Below are positions 44,857-54,680 of a DNA stretch of 64,000 nt, piece after piece. The translations under genes were made by a program, and so were the position numbers. This stretch comes from Butyrivibrio fibrisolvens. Lineage in GTDB: Bacteria > Bacillota > Clostridia > Lachnospirales > Lachnospiraceae. The stretch is taken from positions 3,038,001 through 3,102,000 of the forward strand of contig NZ_CP065800.1 of NCBI RefSeq assembly GCF_023206215.1, in the 5' to 3' direction. Under the pieces are notes generated by a model. It ran no database searches, was not told the DNA's origin, and saw only the letters and a program-made list of their open reading frames with translations. Position 1 is the stretch's first letter. The number at the start of each line of letters is the position of its first letter.

Positions 44857-45756
44857 TTAATCCTTCAAACCAGAACTAGCCATTGTTTCAAGAATCTGGC
44901 TTTCTGAAAGAACGAATATAATGATAGGTACAATCATTACAACAACGAGAACCGCTGCACCCTGACCTGTTCTTGCAATACCACCTGCCTGAATCTGCTG
45001 AAGTGCATATACAAGTGTCTTACGCTCTTCTGAGTAGATATATGTAGATGCTCTGTTGTTCCAAAGCCCCTGCACTGAGAAGATGATAAGTGTCATCCAT
45101 GCAGGCTTAACATTAGGCATTACAATTGTCCAGAATACTCTCCACTCATTGGCACCGTCGATCTTGGCAGCTTCAATAAGTGATGTAGGAAGACCTTCCA
45201 TGAACTGCTTCATAAGGAAGAGTCCCATAGGTGATGCGAACGCAGGAATTATGATTGCCCAATATGTATCAATCCATCCAAGCTTGTTCAAGATCAGGTA
45301 GTTAGGAATCTGTGTAACATAACCTGTGAACATCATCGCAACTGTTATAATCTTGAAGAATGTCTGTCCACCCGGGAAATCATACTTAGCAAGTACGAAA
45401 GCTGCCATAGAAGCTATGATCAGATGTCCAAATGTACCTGCAAATGTGATCCATACAGTATTGAACAGATATCTTGAGAATGTAACCCAGCTCTTACCCA
45501 TTGTTACAAACAGATCCGAGAAGTTATCCAATGTCGGATTCTGAGGGAATATACGCGGCGGGAACTTAAAGAGTTCATCCAGAGGCTTTAAGGCACTGCT
45601 GACCGCATATATGATTGGGAAAGCCATTACTATTGCTATAAATAATAAAAACAGATATAAGAATATGTCGCCGATAATGGAACGGTTAGGCTTCCTTCTT
45701 TTCACTAAGGGCTTACGATATTCTTTTTCTTTTACGACTTTTTCCTTTTTCTTCAT
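44857..45756 (-). CDS. Carbohydrate ABC transporter permease, MalG type (first importer)
   Basis: Inner-membrane permease of 299 residues, six helices. Basic N-terminus, then IIGDIFLYLFLLFIAIVMAF; DELFKFPPRIFPQNPTLDNF and the coupling loop SLIEAAKIDGANEWRVFWTI are diagnostic. Start ATG 45756 lies one base after the upstream permease stop; a longer TTG reading from 45768 is less likely. It forms the first channel with the gene at 45758. Confidence 0.9.
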   Translation of the reverse strand: MKKKEKVVKEKEYRKPLVKRRKPNRSIIGDIFLYLFLLFIAIVMAFPIIYAVSSALKPLDELFKFPPRIFPQNPTLDNFSDLFVTMGKSWVTFSRYLFNTVWITFAGTFGHLIIASMAAFVLAKYDFPGGQTFFKIITVAMMFTGYVTQIPNYLILNKLGWIDTYWAIIIPAFASPMGLFLMKQFMEGLPTSLIEAAKIDGANEWRVFWTIVMPNVKPAWMTLIIFSVQGLWNNRASTYIYSEERKTLVYALQQIQAGGIARTGQGAAVLVVVMIVPIIIFVLSESQILETMASSGLKD

Positions 45757-45757
45757 T

Positions 45758-46711
45758 TTACGTACCAACTCTTCTCAACAGATTTTGAATTAACTTGTTA
45801 CAAAGGATCATCATAAGGAACAGAATTGTTGCTATTGCACACGCATAGCCCATTTCAAATCTCTGTGAACCATAGTCTATAAGGTGAGTAACGATTGTGC
45901 TGGCTGCATAGTCAGTACTTGGATTACCACAAAGGGCCATAGTTACATCAGCTACGCCGAATGCCTGAGTGATACTCATAACGGCACCGAACATAAGCAT
46001 TGGTTTCATGTTAGGAAGTGTGATGTACCACAGTTCCTGCCATCTGTTCTTAACGCCATCCATGTAACCTGCTTCAAACTGTGCCTTATCGACACCCTGA
46101 AGACCTGCTACGAAGGAAAGGAAGCCTGTTCCCAAACTCATCCACAGGATAACCAGCATACATATAGGAAGCATATACTGTGGATTTACGAACCAAAGAA
46201 TAGGTGAATCAATTATTCCAAGGTTAATAAGTGCTGCATTAACGTATCCATATGCATCTCCTCTGAAGAATACAGAGAAGATTACATAACAGTTACCTGC
46301 TATAGATGGTGCATAGAATACGATAACCGCAATGGATCTGACCCATCTTGGAAGCTCATTGATAAGCCATGCAAAAAGGAATGACATGATATATCCAAGA
46401 GGTCCTGTGATAACCGCTATCATAAGCGTATTCTTGACACTGGTAAGGAAGACATCATCCTCAAGTATCAATGAAACATAGTTCTGCAATCCCAAAAACC
46501 TCGGTGGCTGCAATATATTGTAGTAAGTAAAACTAAAATATATTGAAGCTACAACCGGGAAGACAAAAAACATTGCGAAAAGAATTGCATATGGTGCAAG
46601 GAATGCGTAGCACATCTTGGATACTTTGGCCTTTTTGACCATTATCTGGGCTTCACGCTTCCTCAGCTTAATATACTTACTGAAAAAATCTTTCATACCT
46701 TCTTCTCTCAT
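45758..46711 (-). CDS. Carbohydrate ABC transporter permease, MalF type (first importer)
   Basis: Inner-membrane permease of 317 residues with a ~30-residue basic N-terminus before MCYAFLAPYAILFAMFFVFP. The coupling loop reads AQFEAGYMDGVKNRWQELWY, a slightly divergent EAA motif. It overlaps the large binding protein's stop through ATGA (ATG 46711), with ATG 46696 as an alternative start. It is the partner of the MalG-type gene at 44857. Confidence 0.9.
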   Translation of the reverse strand: MREEGMKDFFSKYIKLRKREAQIMVKKAKVSKMCYAFLAPYAILFAMFFVFPVVASIYFSFTYYNILQPPRFLGLQNYVSLILEDDVFLTSVKNTLMIAVITGPLGYIMSFLFAWLINELPRWVRSIAVIVFYAPSIAGNCYVIFSVFFRGDAYGYVNAALINLGIIDSPILWFVNPQYMLPICMLVILWMSLGTGFLSFVAGLQGVDKAQFEAGYMDGVKNRWQELWYITLPNMKPMLMFGAVMSITQAFGVADVTMALCGNPSTDYAASTIVTHLIDYGSQRFEMGYACAIATILFLMMILCNKLIQNLLRRVGT

Positions 46712-49659
46712 TCCCCATAAACCGGCAGACCAAATTCTTTTCTCTTCTTGGTTAACTCATCATCAATCTTGATGGAGTAGTCGATTATGGTTTCTCGTGA
46801 ATCTACCTTTTCGTTAAATACTTTACGTATTGCATTGGATAAATGTCTTCCTGTGTAATATCCACCAGGAACTTCTCTGATACCTACTGTCTGATCCCAC
46901 TGAGCATTGAGTACTTCGATATCATCTGAACTCCATGACAGATTGGAAAATGCTACTCTGTTAGCTGTTGCATATCTTGCAGATGCACCCAGAAGAGCTT
47001 CTATCTCACGACCGAATGTAACCTGAGTTTCAGGCTTAGCCCACCACTTCATGAATTCCCATGAGTTCTGGCGAAGCTGTTCATCTTCAGTCTTGATCAT
47101 CATAGTTGCCGCACCTGATATAAAGTCTGAGCGGTCAATATAAGTAGTACCATCTTCATTTGTACGAACAGTTCCAGGAATGAGTGTAAAGTCCCAAAGA
47201 CCTCTTATCTCAGGAGCTGAAACCATCAGAGTGTTGTAAGTTGAGTATGGTGCAATACCAATTGGCATCTCACCGGAACGGAACTGTGAAACAAAGTCAT
47301 AAACTGTAGGTATGCCATAATCATTGAAATACCTTACATAATCTTCAAAAGCTCTGATTCCAGCTTCTGTATCAACTGTTGTCTTATTACCGGCTTCGTT
47401 ATATACATCTCCTCCATACTGGAAAAGAAGTGAAAAGTACATAGACAGATCGGCTGATGCTGACATAATACTTGTTGAAGCCTGAGCAGATGAAGATGAA
47501 CCTGCTGCACTAGGTATACCAACTGAAAGGTTTTTACCCTGAATAGTAGGCATTTCTGCAATGAGCTCGTCCCATGTATCCGGAATTTTAAGACCAAGTT
47601 CTTCCATAACGTCTTTTCTATAGAACATTACGTTGAAGGTCTGTGTCTCAGGAACACCATAGATATGTCCGTCAAGACTTATCTGTTCATATGAGCTTTC
47701 AGAATAGTTAGCTAGAACTTCCTGATAATCAGGGAACTGAGTGATATCTTCTGCAGATCCACGAAGTGCATAGTTTACAGGCTGATCAGCACCTATTGAA
47801 AGAACTACATTAGGTCCTCTTCCTGCTATTACGGCACTTTGAAGTGCGCCTGCATCAACGATCTCTACATTAACTTTGATTCCTGTATTTGTAGTAAAGT
47901 CTTCATCGATCATGGACTTAAGGATTGTACCCTGATCTCTACCAGTAAGAACCCAAACCTTAACTACATCTTCGTCATCGCCATATACATCACCGACAGC
48001 GTTGTAATCAACAAGGAAAGAAGCTATGAATGACTTGATCTCATGTCCAATCTTGTCAAGAGCGCTTTCCGTATCCTTTTTGGGCGCAGTTCCTGCTGCT
48101 GTTACTTCGATATAGTCGATGTCCAGCTTGGTCATACTAAGATTAAGAGTTGATGTACCAAGAGCTGTAATATTATCTTTGAAAGTACCAAATTCTGTAG
48201 TTATCTTATTGGGCTGCTTGCAGAATCTTTCAAGCTGCTGTGCAAGAGTCTGAGCTGTTGCAATTGAGTCGCCCTTCTGACCTGAATAGTCAACCATGTC
48301 ATCAACTATCTTATAAAGTCTCTTGGACTCAAGGTCCATAGCTTCCATAACTTCAGGATATGTTGTCTCGATATGATAGTCTCTGTACTGGTCAGGTGAA
48401 GCTCCTGTATAAACGAGAATCTTACGATACATCTGATTCAGTCTGTATGTTGAATCTTCAATCTCTTCAAGGATAGTACCAAGCCCTCCAAGTGAAGCTT
48501 CAAGTCTGATCGTGTGTGTACCCTTTGTAAGATAGAAATTATAAGGATTACCATTCTCATCAGAGAGTGTTATAAGATCCCAGTTGTTTGCATAAGGGAA
48601 GGAGATCTCTTCTACTTCTTTGAATGGAATCTCTCCATCAATATAGAGCGTTCTATTAGAAACATTACCTCTTGAATAGTTCTGTCTTCCTTTTACAGTG
48701 AGGTTATAAAAACCATCCTCTTCAACTGTTACATCCCATTCAATCCACTGTCCGTTTGTGCTCCATGCTTCTCCACCAACATAGTTAAGAACTGTATGCA
48801 TAAGTGACATTGGCTGAGTGGATGGTGAAGATCTGTCATACTTAGCATAAAGTGATGACTCTGATCTTCTTGCTGATTCTTCGCCCTGAACAACCTGTGT
48901 ATAACCATCTTTCTGGTTGGCACTGTTATCAGAGTTAGCAGCAGTGTACTCTTCGTATGTTGCAAGTTCGAATACACTTGTGAACTTCAGGCTCTTGATT
49001 GCCATCGGCTCATTGACTGCTTCAAGTGTTACTTCGTTCTCGCCTTTGTTAAGGAAGAACTTGTATGGTTCTGAGATGTAACCAAGCTTATCTCTGAAAT
49101 AAGCATTCTGCCAGCAGTACTCTTCAGCCTGTCTTGGTCTTATTTCATTGCCCTGGTTATCAACTCTCTTCTCTCCACCATCAACCCATACTCTTGAAAA
49201 AGAAATATTGATGGCATCATCGAACGGAAGTTCTCCGTTGATGTATACTGCTCTTTCAGCAGCAACACCTCTTGACTCTGGGAGATAATACTCAAGGTAT
49301 AGATTATAAAAGCCTTCTTCCGGAGCATTAACTTTGAAGGTTACTTTTGAATCAAGTTCTGTATACAGAACATTGCTTTCGCCTTCATAGCTTGTCTCGA
49401 ACTTGACATCGCCTTCAGCATCATATGTGGAAAGATCAATATCAATGTCCTTGTCGGAATTCTTGGCTCCCTCATGTTCAAGAAGGTATCCGGTATAGCC
49501 GCCTGTACGTTCCATACCTTCAACTTCTTTGGTGAGGTCTACCCCTTCGTACTTGTCCCTAAAGTTTTCGACCCTTTTTGTCAGAAACAATGCAGCGATG
49601 CCTACTATTGCCAGAACCGCTACAGCCCCGATTGCCAGGCCTTTTTTCCAACTTTTCAT
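46708..49659 (-). CDS. Giant membrane-anchored solute-binding protein with two carbohydrate-binding-like repeats
   Basis: 983 residues, about twice the usual solute-binding protein. One membrane helix (GLAIGAVAVLAIVGIAALFL, residues ~6-25) replaces a lipobox. Two related beta-sandwich repeats follow: residues ~80-230 with YNLYLEYYLPESRG and RAVYINGELPFDDAI, and ~300-430 with YNLTVKGRQNYSRG and RTLYIDGEIPFKEVE. A helical linker of ~100 residues leads to a family 1 binding domain from ~590 (VVKVWVLTGRDQGTILKSMI, YGVPETQTFNVMFYRKDV, FISGAATMMIKTEDEQLRQN). Start ATG 49659 has AGGAG eight bases upstream. The repeats resemble CBM35/CBM6-type modules; ligand unproven. Confidence 0.85.
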   Translation of the reverse strand: MKSWKKGLAIGAVAVLAIVGIAALFLTKRVENFRDKYEGVDLTKEVEGMERTGGYTGYLLEHEGAKNSDKDIDIDLSTYDAEGDVKFETSYEGESNVLYTELDSKVTFKVNAPEEGFYNLYLEYYLPESRGVAAERAVYINGELPFDDAINISFSRVWVDGGEKRVDNQGNEIRPRQAEEYCWQNAYFRDKLGYISEPYKFFLNKGENEVTLEAVNEPMAIKSLKFTSVFELATYEEYTAANSDNSANQKDGYTQVVQGEESARRSESSLYAKYDRSSPSTQPMSLMHTVLNYVGGEAWSTNGQWIEWDVTVEEDGFYNLTVKGRQNYSRGNVSNRTLYIDGEIPFKEVEEISFPYANNWDLITLSDENGNPYNFYLTKGTHTIRLEASLGGLGTILEEIEDSTYRLNQMYRKILVYTGASPDQYRDYHIETTYPEVMEAMDLESKRLYKIVDDMVDYSGQKGDSIATAQTLAQQLERFCKQPNKITTEFGTFKDNITALGTSTLNLSMTKLDIDYIEVTAAGTAPKKDTESALDKIGHEIKSFIASFLVDYNAVGDVYGDDEDVVKVWVLTGRDQGTILKSMIDEDFTTNTGIKVNVEIVDAGALQSAVIAGRGPNVVLSIGADQPVNYALRGSAEDITQFPDYQEVLANYSESSYEQISLDGHIYGVPETQTFNVMFYRKDVMEELGLKIPDTWDELIAEMPTIQGKNLSVGIPSAAGSSSSAQASTSIMSASADLSMYFSLLFQYGGDVYNEAGNKTTVDTEAGIRAFEDYVRYFNDYGIPTVYDFVSQFRSGEMPIGIAPYSTYNTLMVSAPEIRGLWDFTLIPGTVRTNEDGTTYIDRSDFISGAATMMIKTEDEQLRQNSWEFMKWWAKPETQVTFGREIEALLGASARYATANRVAFSNLSWSSDDIEVLNAQWDQTVGIREVPGGYYTGRHLSNAIRKVFNEKVDSRETIIDYSIKIDDELTKKRKEFGLPVYGE

Positions 49660-49692
49660 ATACCTATCTCCTGCATTAGATTTCATAATTTA

Positions 49693-49717
49693 ATTATACG
49701 TTTCGCAAGTTTCGTAA
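49693..49717 (-). promoter_or_regulatory. Candidate promoter with tandem 9-mers before the giant binding-protein gene
   Basis: On the minus strand a TATAAT (49693-49698) has no good -35 box; instead two direct 9-mers, GTTTCGCAA and GTTTCGTAA on the plus strand (49700-49708 and 49709-49717), sit where it should be. This is the layout of an activator-dependent promoter. Confidence 0.4.
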
Positions 49718-49801
49718 ACTTCCTATATATTGCGACTACTTGTTCACCAGTTGCTATTCTTTGCTATCATCCACAAATGTGCATAGTTTTAGGTGCTTTG
49801 T

Positions 49802-49820
49802 ATTGGTCATTTTGACCAAT
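49802..49820. promoter_or_regulatory. 19-bp perfect palindrome at the GH115 3' end
   Basis: ATTGGTCA-TTT-TGACCAAT overlaps the GH115 stop codon. No T-run follows on the minus strand; operator or small 3' hairpin. Confidence 0.4.
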
Positions 49821-52800
49821 CATTTTTCAATTATTGCTTTAGGACCAAGAAAACCTTTGTGCCATTTGCTCTTCACATTCTTAACAAGAATTCTCTGAAG
49901 AACTATACCTTCATCAATGAAATCTACATTCAGACTGCCTTTTCCGGCTTTGCAATTAAGAACAAGGCTTTCTTTGTGCTCTCCTGCAAATATATCTTTT
50001 GACCAAAGGTAGTTGGAATTATCACCTCCAACAAAATCCTTACCTATAAGATTAAGCTCATGTCTTTCGCCGTTCCAGGTAACTGCGATTCTCAGGCTAT
50101 TGTCCTTGGTGATAGGATTAGATGGAGCAATGATAAAGGTAAATTCATACTCGCCTTCTTCTATAGTATTTATAGAATAAGTAACATCTGTATTATCACC
50201 CTTTCTTCTTCCAAGTGCTTTGACACCGCTCCTGTACTTGCCTATAGGACTTATTACCTTAAGATCTCTATCCTTATCATCACTGATACTCTCATATTCA
50301 TCAGCTTCGATAACGAGTCCTACCGAGTCTCCGGTATTAGCAGGCTCTCTTACTTCTGCAAATGCTGTCGGATAATCAAAAGCATTGATAAATCTCACCC
50401 ATTCATCCGGAACAACTGGAACCATGTGCTCTTTGGAGATCTCCTCGCCATAGCATGCAGCAAGGACTACAAGTGTTACCTTCTTATTGCCGGAGCTTAC
50501 AAGAATGCTTCCGCTTATATAATAAGTATTGTTTCTCCTTACGATGTTAACCTTCTTGCCGTTTCTATCAAAAACTTCTTTATTAATAGTAGTTTTTTCG
50601 CTACTATCGGTATTCTTGTCATCAGCATCTATAATAGAAGAAACATCTCCGATCAGCTCAGCGATCTTGTCTCTATCTATTGTTACAGTGATCTCTTTCT
50701 CGCTTATGATCTCATCAATCTGTTCAAATGGAGGGATCTTGCCTTCTGTTTCGCTAAGACTGATCCAGTCATCACCTGATTCAATCTTATAATCAACATC
50801 TACGTTGCCGCCATTTTCGATAAGGAAAGTCTGGGAGCTTACTTCAGGTTTTATATATTCATATAAGAAGAGATTCTTTCTGGTCCAATCTCCGCCCATA
50901 GAATACTGACCTGTAAGAGGAACGGTAACTATCATCCTGTGTTTATCCGCAGGCCATATATATGATCTTACAGGATACATATTCTCTTCTTCATTCCAGA
51001 ATCTAAAGCCTGTATGCTGTGAGAGCATCATTCCATCCCACTTGCCGCTTTCGATAGAATGATATGTGCTGATGAGATTCTTCTCAATCCTATGGCACTT
51101 CTCAACTTCCTCTGCATAGAAGTTGGCTGTGACTCTTCCCTGAGCCGCGCATACTCTGTTCTTTTCTGCCGCAATCATCATCTCATAATGATTAGCTATT
51201 ACTCTTGCAGGGAAAACTACAAGTTCAAACAAAGCAGAGTCAATCTCTTTAAGCCTGTTACCTAAGATGAACATCTCAAGTTCGTCGCAGCTTCGTCTTA
51301 TATCCTTGGCTTTAGCATATATGCGATCAGCTTCACCATAGTTAAAGTTATGAAGTGTTCCCGGATACAGACTTTCAGGCTTTCTGATGCTGCTAAGATA
51401 TGTATATTCATCAAGAAGCTCTTTGAGTCTTCCAAGTTCTGAATCAGGAAGGAAGTTCTTAAACTGCTGATTTACAAAATAATCAAGGAATCTAAGATAT
51501 GGCTTCTCAGAATGGATGCTCCACTTCTCATAGTCATATGCAAGTTCGAAGAAATATGTAAGAGGGAATTCCTGAGGCTTAAGATCTCCAACATTAACGA
51601 TCCAGATATCTCTTACTCCCTTGTCATATGCTTCACTCATCTGCTCACATACTTTTGGTATATATGTGCTGTTAACCCATTCATAAGAAACCGGGTCTCC
51701 GTGATAATCAAAATGATAGTACATTCCGAATCCGCCGTTGTGTTCTTCGCCGTATTCAGGAAGTCTTCTCATATTGCCCTGATTGTCTTCACACAGCATA
51801 AGTGTTACGCCATCAAGACCATCCCAGCTTCTAAGCCCCTCTGTATTCTCATCTCCGAAGTAGTACTTCTCTACTTCCTTATATATAGCAAGCATCATAG
51901 GAACTTCCTGTGCTTTGTCACCATATACTTCTTGTATGAGATCTCTTTGAGTCAGTATAACTTCCTTAAGGTAGTCGATGTTCTCTTTAAGAGTTGCTTC
52001 TCTTCCAAGGACCTCACTATCTCTCTCACCTCTCATACCTACTGTGATGATATTTTCAAAAGGTGCATTTCTCTTAAGACCATCTCTCCAGTAGTTGGTA
52101 AGACCTTCTTTGTTCTTGTCAAAATTCCAGGCATTGCCATATTTGGAATCTTCACCTCTTACAAGGTCCCACTCTTCAGAATGTCTTGAGCAAGGCTCAT
52201 GGTGAGAGTTACTCATTACGATTCCGTATTCATCTGCAAGTTCTGCACTTGCAAGACCAGGGCCATCAAGTGAAAAGTTTGATGTCCACATTGCAGGCCA
52301 GAGATAGTTGCCCTTAAGACGGAGGATAAGCTCGAAGACATTGTCGTACATCTTAGCTGTAAATCCGCCGTAATGCTTCATGGTCCAGTTACCAAAAGAT
52401 GGCCACTCATCATTGATGAAAAGACCTCTATACTTAACAGAAGGCTGTCTTGAGATGAGTGTATCTTCATCTGTTATAGTAACTTCGTCCTTCTTAGCAG
52501 GTCTTACATCTGCAAAGTTGACCCAGGGTGACACCCCCAGAAGCTCAGACAGGTGGAACAGACCGTAAATAGCACCTCTTTTGTCACTTCCTACTATTAC
52601 AAGGATAGGCTCTTCAACACCGGGAATCGTCTTAAGAAGAAATGCATAAGCCTCTCTTCTTCCACGCAGAGTTTCAAGTTCGTCCCCTGTAAGAGGGGAG
52701 GTATTGCCGCCATCAAGTGTTGCAACATATATACCTTTTATATCTTTACTATCAGAATCAGTACATATATCTTCAAAGGACTCAACTAAAAGCTCCTCAG

Positions 52801-52924
52801 GAGTTATACCTAAAACCTTGTTGATATCCTCTGATACCTTGCCGATAACACGGCGTACGCCTTTACAAGTTCCTGCCTGATAATAAAAAACCAGTCTGTT
52901 TTCGTTCTTAATAATGTAATTCAT
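49820..52924 (-). CDS. GH115 xylan alpha-1,2-glucuronidase
   Basis: Removes (4-O-methyl-)glucuronic acid from xylan or its oligosaccharides. The 1034 residues are the normal GH115 length. Diagnostic stretches: GLFHLSELLGVSPWVNFADV, VKYRGLFINDEWPSFGNWT, LRLKGNYLWPAMWTSNFSLD, MSNSHHEPCSRHSEEWDLVR, TVGMRGERDSEVLG and MLCEDNQGN. The C-terminal ~250 residues are beta-sandwich. No signal peptide is seen, so it should act in the cytoplasm on imported oligosaccharides. ATG 52924 has GAGG six bases upstream; a longer start at 52936 lacks a site. It follows GH43 by 84 bases. Confidence 0.95.
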   Translation of the reverse strand: MNYIIKNENRLVFYYQAGTCKGVRRVIGKVSEDINKVLGITPEELLVESFEDICTDSDSKDIKGIYVATLDGGNTSPLTGDELETLRGRREAYAFLLKTIPGVEEPILVIVGSDKRGAIYGLFHLSELLGVSPWVNFADVRPAKKDEVTITDEDTLISRQPSVKYRGLFINDEWPSFGNWTMKHYGGFTAKMYDNVFELILRLKGNYLWPAMWTSNFSLDGPGLASAELADEYGIVMSNSHHEPCSRHSEEWDLVRGEDSKYGNAWNFDKNKEGLTNYWRDGLKRNAPFENIITVGMRGERDSEVLGREATLKENIDYLKEVILTQRDLIQEVYGDKAQEVPMMLAIYKEVEKYYFGDENTEGLRSWDGLDGVTLMLCEDNQGNMRRLPEYGEEHNGGFGMYYHFDYHGDPVSYEWVNSTYIPKVCEQMSEAYDKGVRDIWIVNVGDLKPQEFPLTYFFELAYDYEKWSIHSEKPYLRFLDYFVNQQFKNFLPDSELGRLKELLDEYTYLSSIRKPESLYPGTLHNFNYGEADRIYAKAKDIRRSCDELEMFILGNRLKEIDSALFELVVFPARVIANHYEMMIAAEKNRVCAAQGRVTANFYAEEVEKCHRIEKNLISTYHSIESGKWDGMMLSQHTGFRFWNEEENMYPVRSYIWPADKHRMIVTVPLTGQYSMGGDWTRKNLFLYEYIKPEVSSQTFLIENGGNVDVDYKIESGDDWISLSETEGKIPPFEQIDEIISEKEITVTIDRDKIAELIGDVSSIIDADDKNTDSSEKTTINKEVFDRNGKKVNIVRRNNTYYISGSILVSSGNKKVTLVVLAACYGEEISKEHMVPVVPDEWVRFINAFDYPTAFAEVREPANTGDSVGLVIEADEYESISDDKDRDLKVISPIGKYRSGVKALGRRKGDNTDVTYSINTIEEGEYEFTFIIAPSNPITKDNSLRIAVTWNGERHELNLIGKDFVGGDNSNYLWSKDIFAGEHKESLVLNCKAGKGSLNVDFIDEGIVLQRILVKNVKSKWHKGFLGPKAIIEK

Positions 52925-53008
52925 TCTAAACCTCATTTATTGTATTAATCTCATACCAAAGGCATATTACAGATGGTCTGATAACAGATAAGATATGTGC
53001 CCCGTATA

Positions 53009-54541
53009 TCAGGCCTCATATCTAAAGTCTGTAAATACTGCGCTGTTTGTAAGATCGCTTCCTGTATTATCAGAAGCATATATTCCTACTGTACATCCTA
53101 CAAATCCGCCTGCTATCTCAGTTGAAAGGGCTCTTATGTCTACTTCATCAAACATAACTTCCTTATCGCCTTCAACTATTTCAGCCTGGCCCTTAAGTCC
53201 ATCGCCCTTTATTACAAATGTGACAGATCCGTCCTTAACTTCTGTCTGACCTATGATCTTGTCAGCGCCGTCTTGTCTAAGCAGAGCAGATGCCTTATTT
53301 TCGCTGACTTCTACTCTTAAAGAGAAGCCTTCATTCTGCATAAGCACAAGGCCTTTTGTAAGATTATCTGACTCTGTAGTGTTAACTGTTGCATATGCCT
53401 TAAAAGCATGATTCTGAACTCTTAAGCCAAGATATGAAGGATTGGACTCCTGTGTGATAGGAAGCTTTGAAGCCTTCATGACAAGACCTTCTTTAGAAAG
53501 AGTGTATCTTCCTTCCTGCTCGTTTCTTAATGTAACAAATTCAGGTCCTATCTTGTCCATGGAAGAGAATCTGTAGTCTCTGTTATTTTTGACATCATCA
53601 TCCCACTTAACTTCTTCAAGACCGGTATCTACTGTCTGTGTAAGCTTGGCTATTCCGGGATTTACAACCGGCCAGCCGTCTTCCCATGTCACCTTGGCAA
53701 GGAAGGTCTCTCTACCTATAGTTGTGTAGCCTTCAGTACGCCTTACACCCAGCATTACCATGAACCACTCTCCATCAGGAGTTTCTACAAGATCAGCATG
53801 ACCTACATACTGGATAGGATACTCTTTACCCATATCCCTGTGAGTGATAATGGGGTTATTCATATTATTTTCATAAGGTCCGAAAAGAGATTTACTTCTG
53901 CAGATTGCTTCGCAGTGGTTAGGTCCTGTGCCGCCTTCTGCGTGCATGATGTAGTAATAATCGTCCTTCTTGTAAAGGTGAGGTCCTTCAGGCCAGATGA
54001 TATTCTTCATAGAGCCGTTCCATACATCTACTTTGTCCCCGCAGAACTGGAAAGTCTCAGTATCCAGCTCACCGATATAGATGTGGTAATTGCCGCTGTA
54101 TCTCTCTCCTTCCGGATTGGGATGAGTTCCGATATAGTAGCACTTTCCGTCCTCATCAAAGAAGATACTCGGGTCTATTCCGTCAGCACCCTTGATGCAT
54201 ACAGGCTCAGACCAGGGGCCGTTTATATCATCTGCTGTTACGATGAAATTGCCTCCATGTGAGATATTGGTGCATACAACATAGAATCTTCCCTCATGAT
54301 ACCTTATGGTAGGAGCGAAAAGTCCCTGTGAAAGTCTGGTATTCTCAAGCGGAAGAGACTTATCATCACACAGCACATTACCGATCTGATGCCAATTGGC
54401 AAGATCTTTGCTGTGCATTATCGGAAGACCGGGAAAATACGCAAAAGATGAATTCAGAATGTAATAATCATCCCCCGCCCTGACAATAGATGGATCAGGA
54501 TAAAAGCCCGAAAGAATCGGGTTTGTAGCAACTGCTTTCAT
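53009..54541 (-). CDS. GH43 beta-xylosidase/arabinofuranosidase (first copy)
   Basis: Five-bladed propeller glycosidase, 510 residues, with the C-terminal beta-sandwich found in xylosidase-type GH43. NPILSGFYPDPSIVRAGDDY holds the general base Asp; GADGIDPSIFFDEDGKCYYI the middle Asp; YYYIMHAEGGTGPNHCEAIC the acid Glu. No signal peptide, so cytoplasmic. It trims xylose or arabinose from imported oligosaccharides alongside GH115. First gene of the leftward cluster, divergent from the AraC regulator across a 385-base region. A GAGAGGA site precedes the ATG. Confidence 0.92.
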   Translation of the reverse strand: MKAVATNPILSGFYPDPSIVRAGDDYYILNSSFAYFPGLPIMHSKDLANWHQIGNVLCDDKSLPLENTRLSQGLFAPTIRYHEGRFYVVCTNISHGGNFIVTADDINGPWSEPVCIKGADGIDPSIFFDEDGKCYYIGTHPNPEGERYSGNYHIYIGELDTETFQFCGDKVDVWNGSMKNIIWPEGPHLYKKDDYYYIMHAEGGTGPNHCEAICRSKSLFGPYENNMNNPIITHRDMGKEYPIQYVGHADLVETPDGEWFMVMLGVRRTEGYTTIGRETFLAKVTWEDGWPVVNPGIAKLTQTVDTGLEEVKWDDDVKNNRDYRFSSMDKIGPEFVTLRNEQEGRYTLSKEGLVMKASKLPITQESNPSYLGLRVQNHAFKAYATVNTTESDNLTKGLVLMQNEGFSLRVEVSENKASALLRQDGADKIIGQTEVKDGSVTFVIKGDGLKGQAEIVEGDKEVMFDEVDIRALSTEIAGGFVGCTVGIYASDNTGSDLTNSAVFTDFRYEA

Positions 54542-54625
54542 AATAATTCCTCTCTTTTCGAAATAAGCAAATCACCTTTTTGCCCAAAAATGTAATATAT
54601 AAAGGCTTATTTTTGTGCAGATGAT

Positions 54626-54680
54626 TTATCAATTATTGCTATTTTTAGCCAAAACAGCTATTTTTCTAGCTTTATCAATA
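54626..54680. promoter_or_regulatory. Inverted and direct repeats in the GH43-AraC divergent region
   Basis: TTATCAATTATTGCTATTTTTAGC (shown in meaning as two blocks, TTATCAAT and GCTATTTTTAGC) is followed by GCTATTTTTCTAGC and a second TTATCAAT, giving a symmetric set. A related TTGCTATTGTTTTAG lies at 54895-54909 near the araC start. These are candidate binding sites for the AraC protein or the YesN-type regulator. The rest of 54542-54926 is AT-rich without a clear promoter. Confidence 0.35.

Noticed and set aside
51512..52189. Plus-strand frame of 225 codons
   Set aside because: Opposite the GH115 catalytic region, which is clearly the coding strand.
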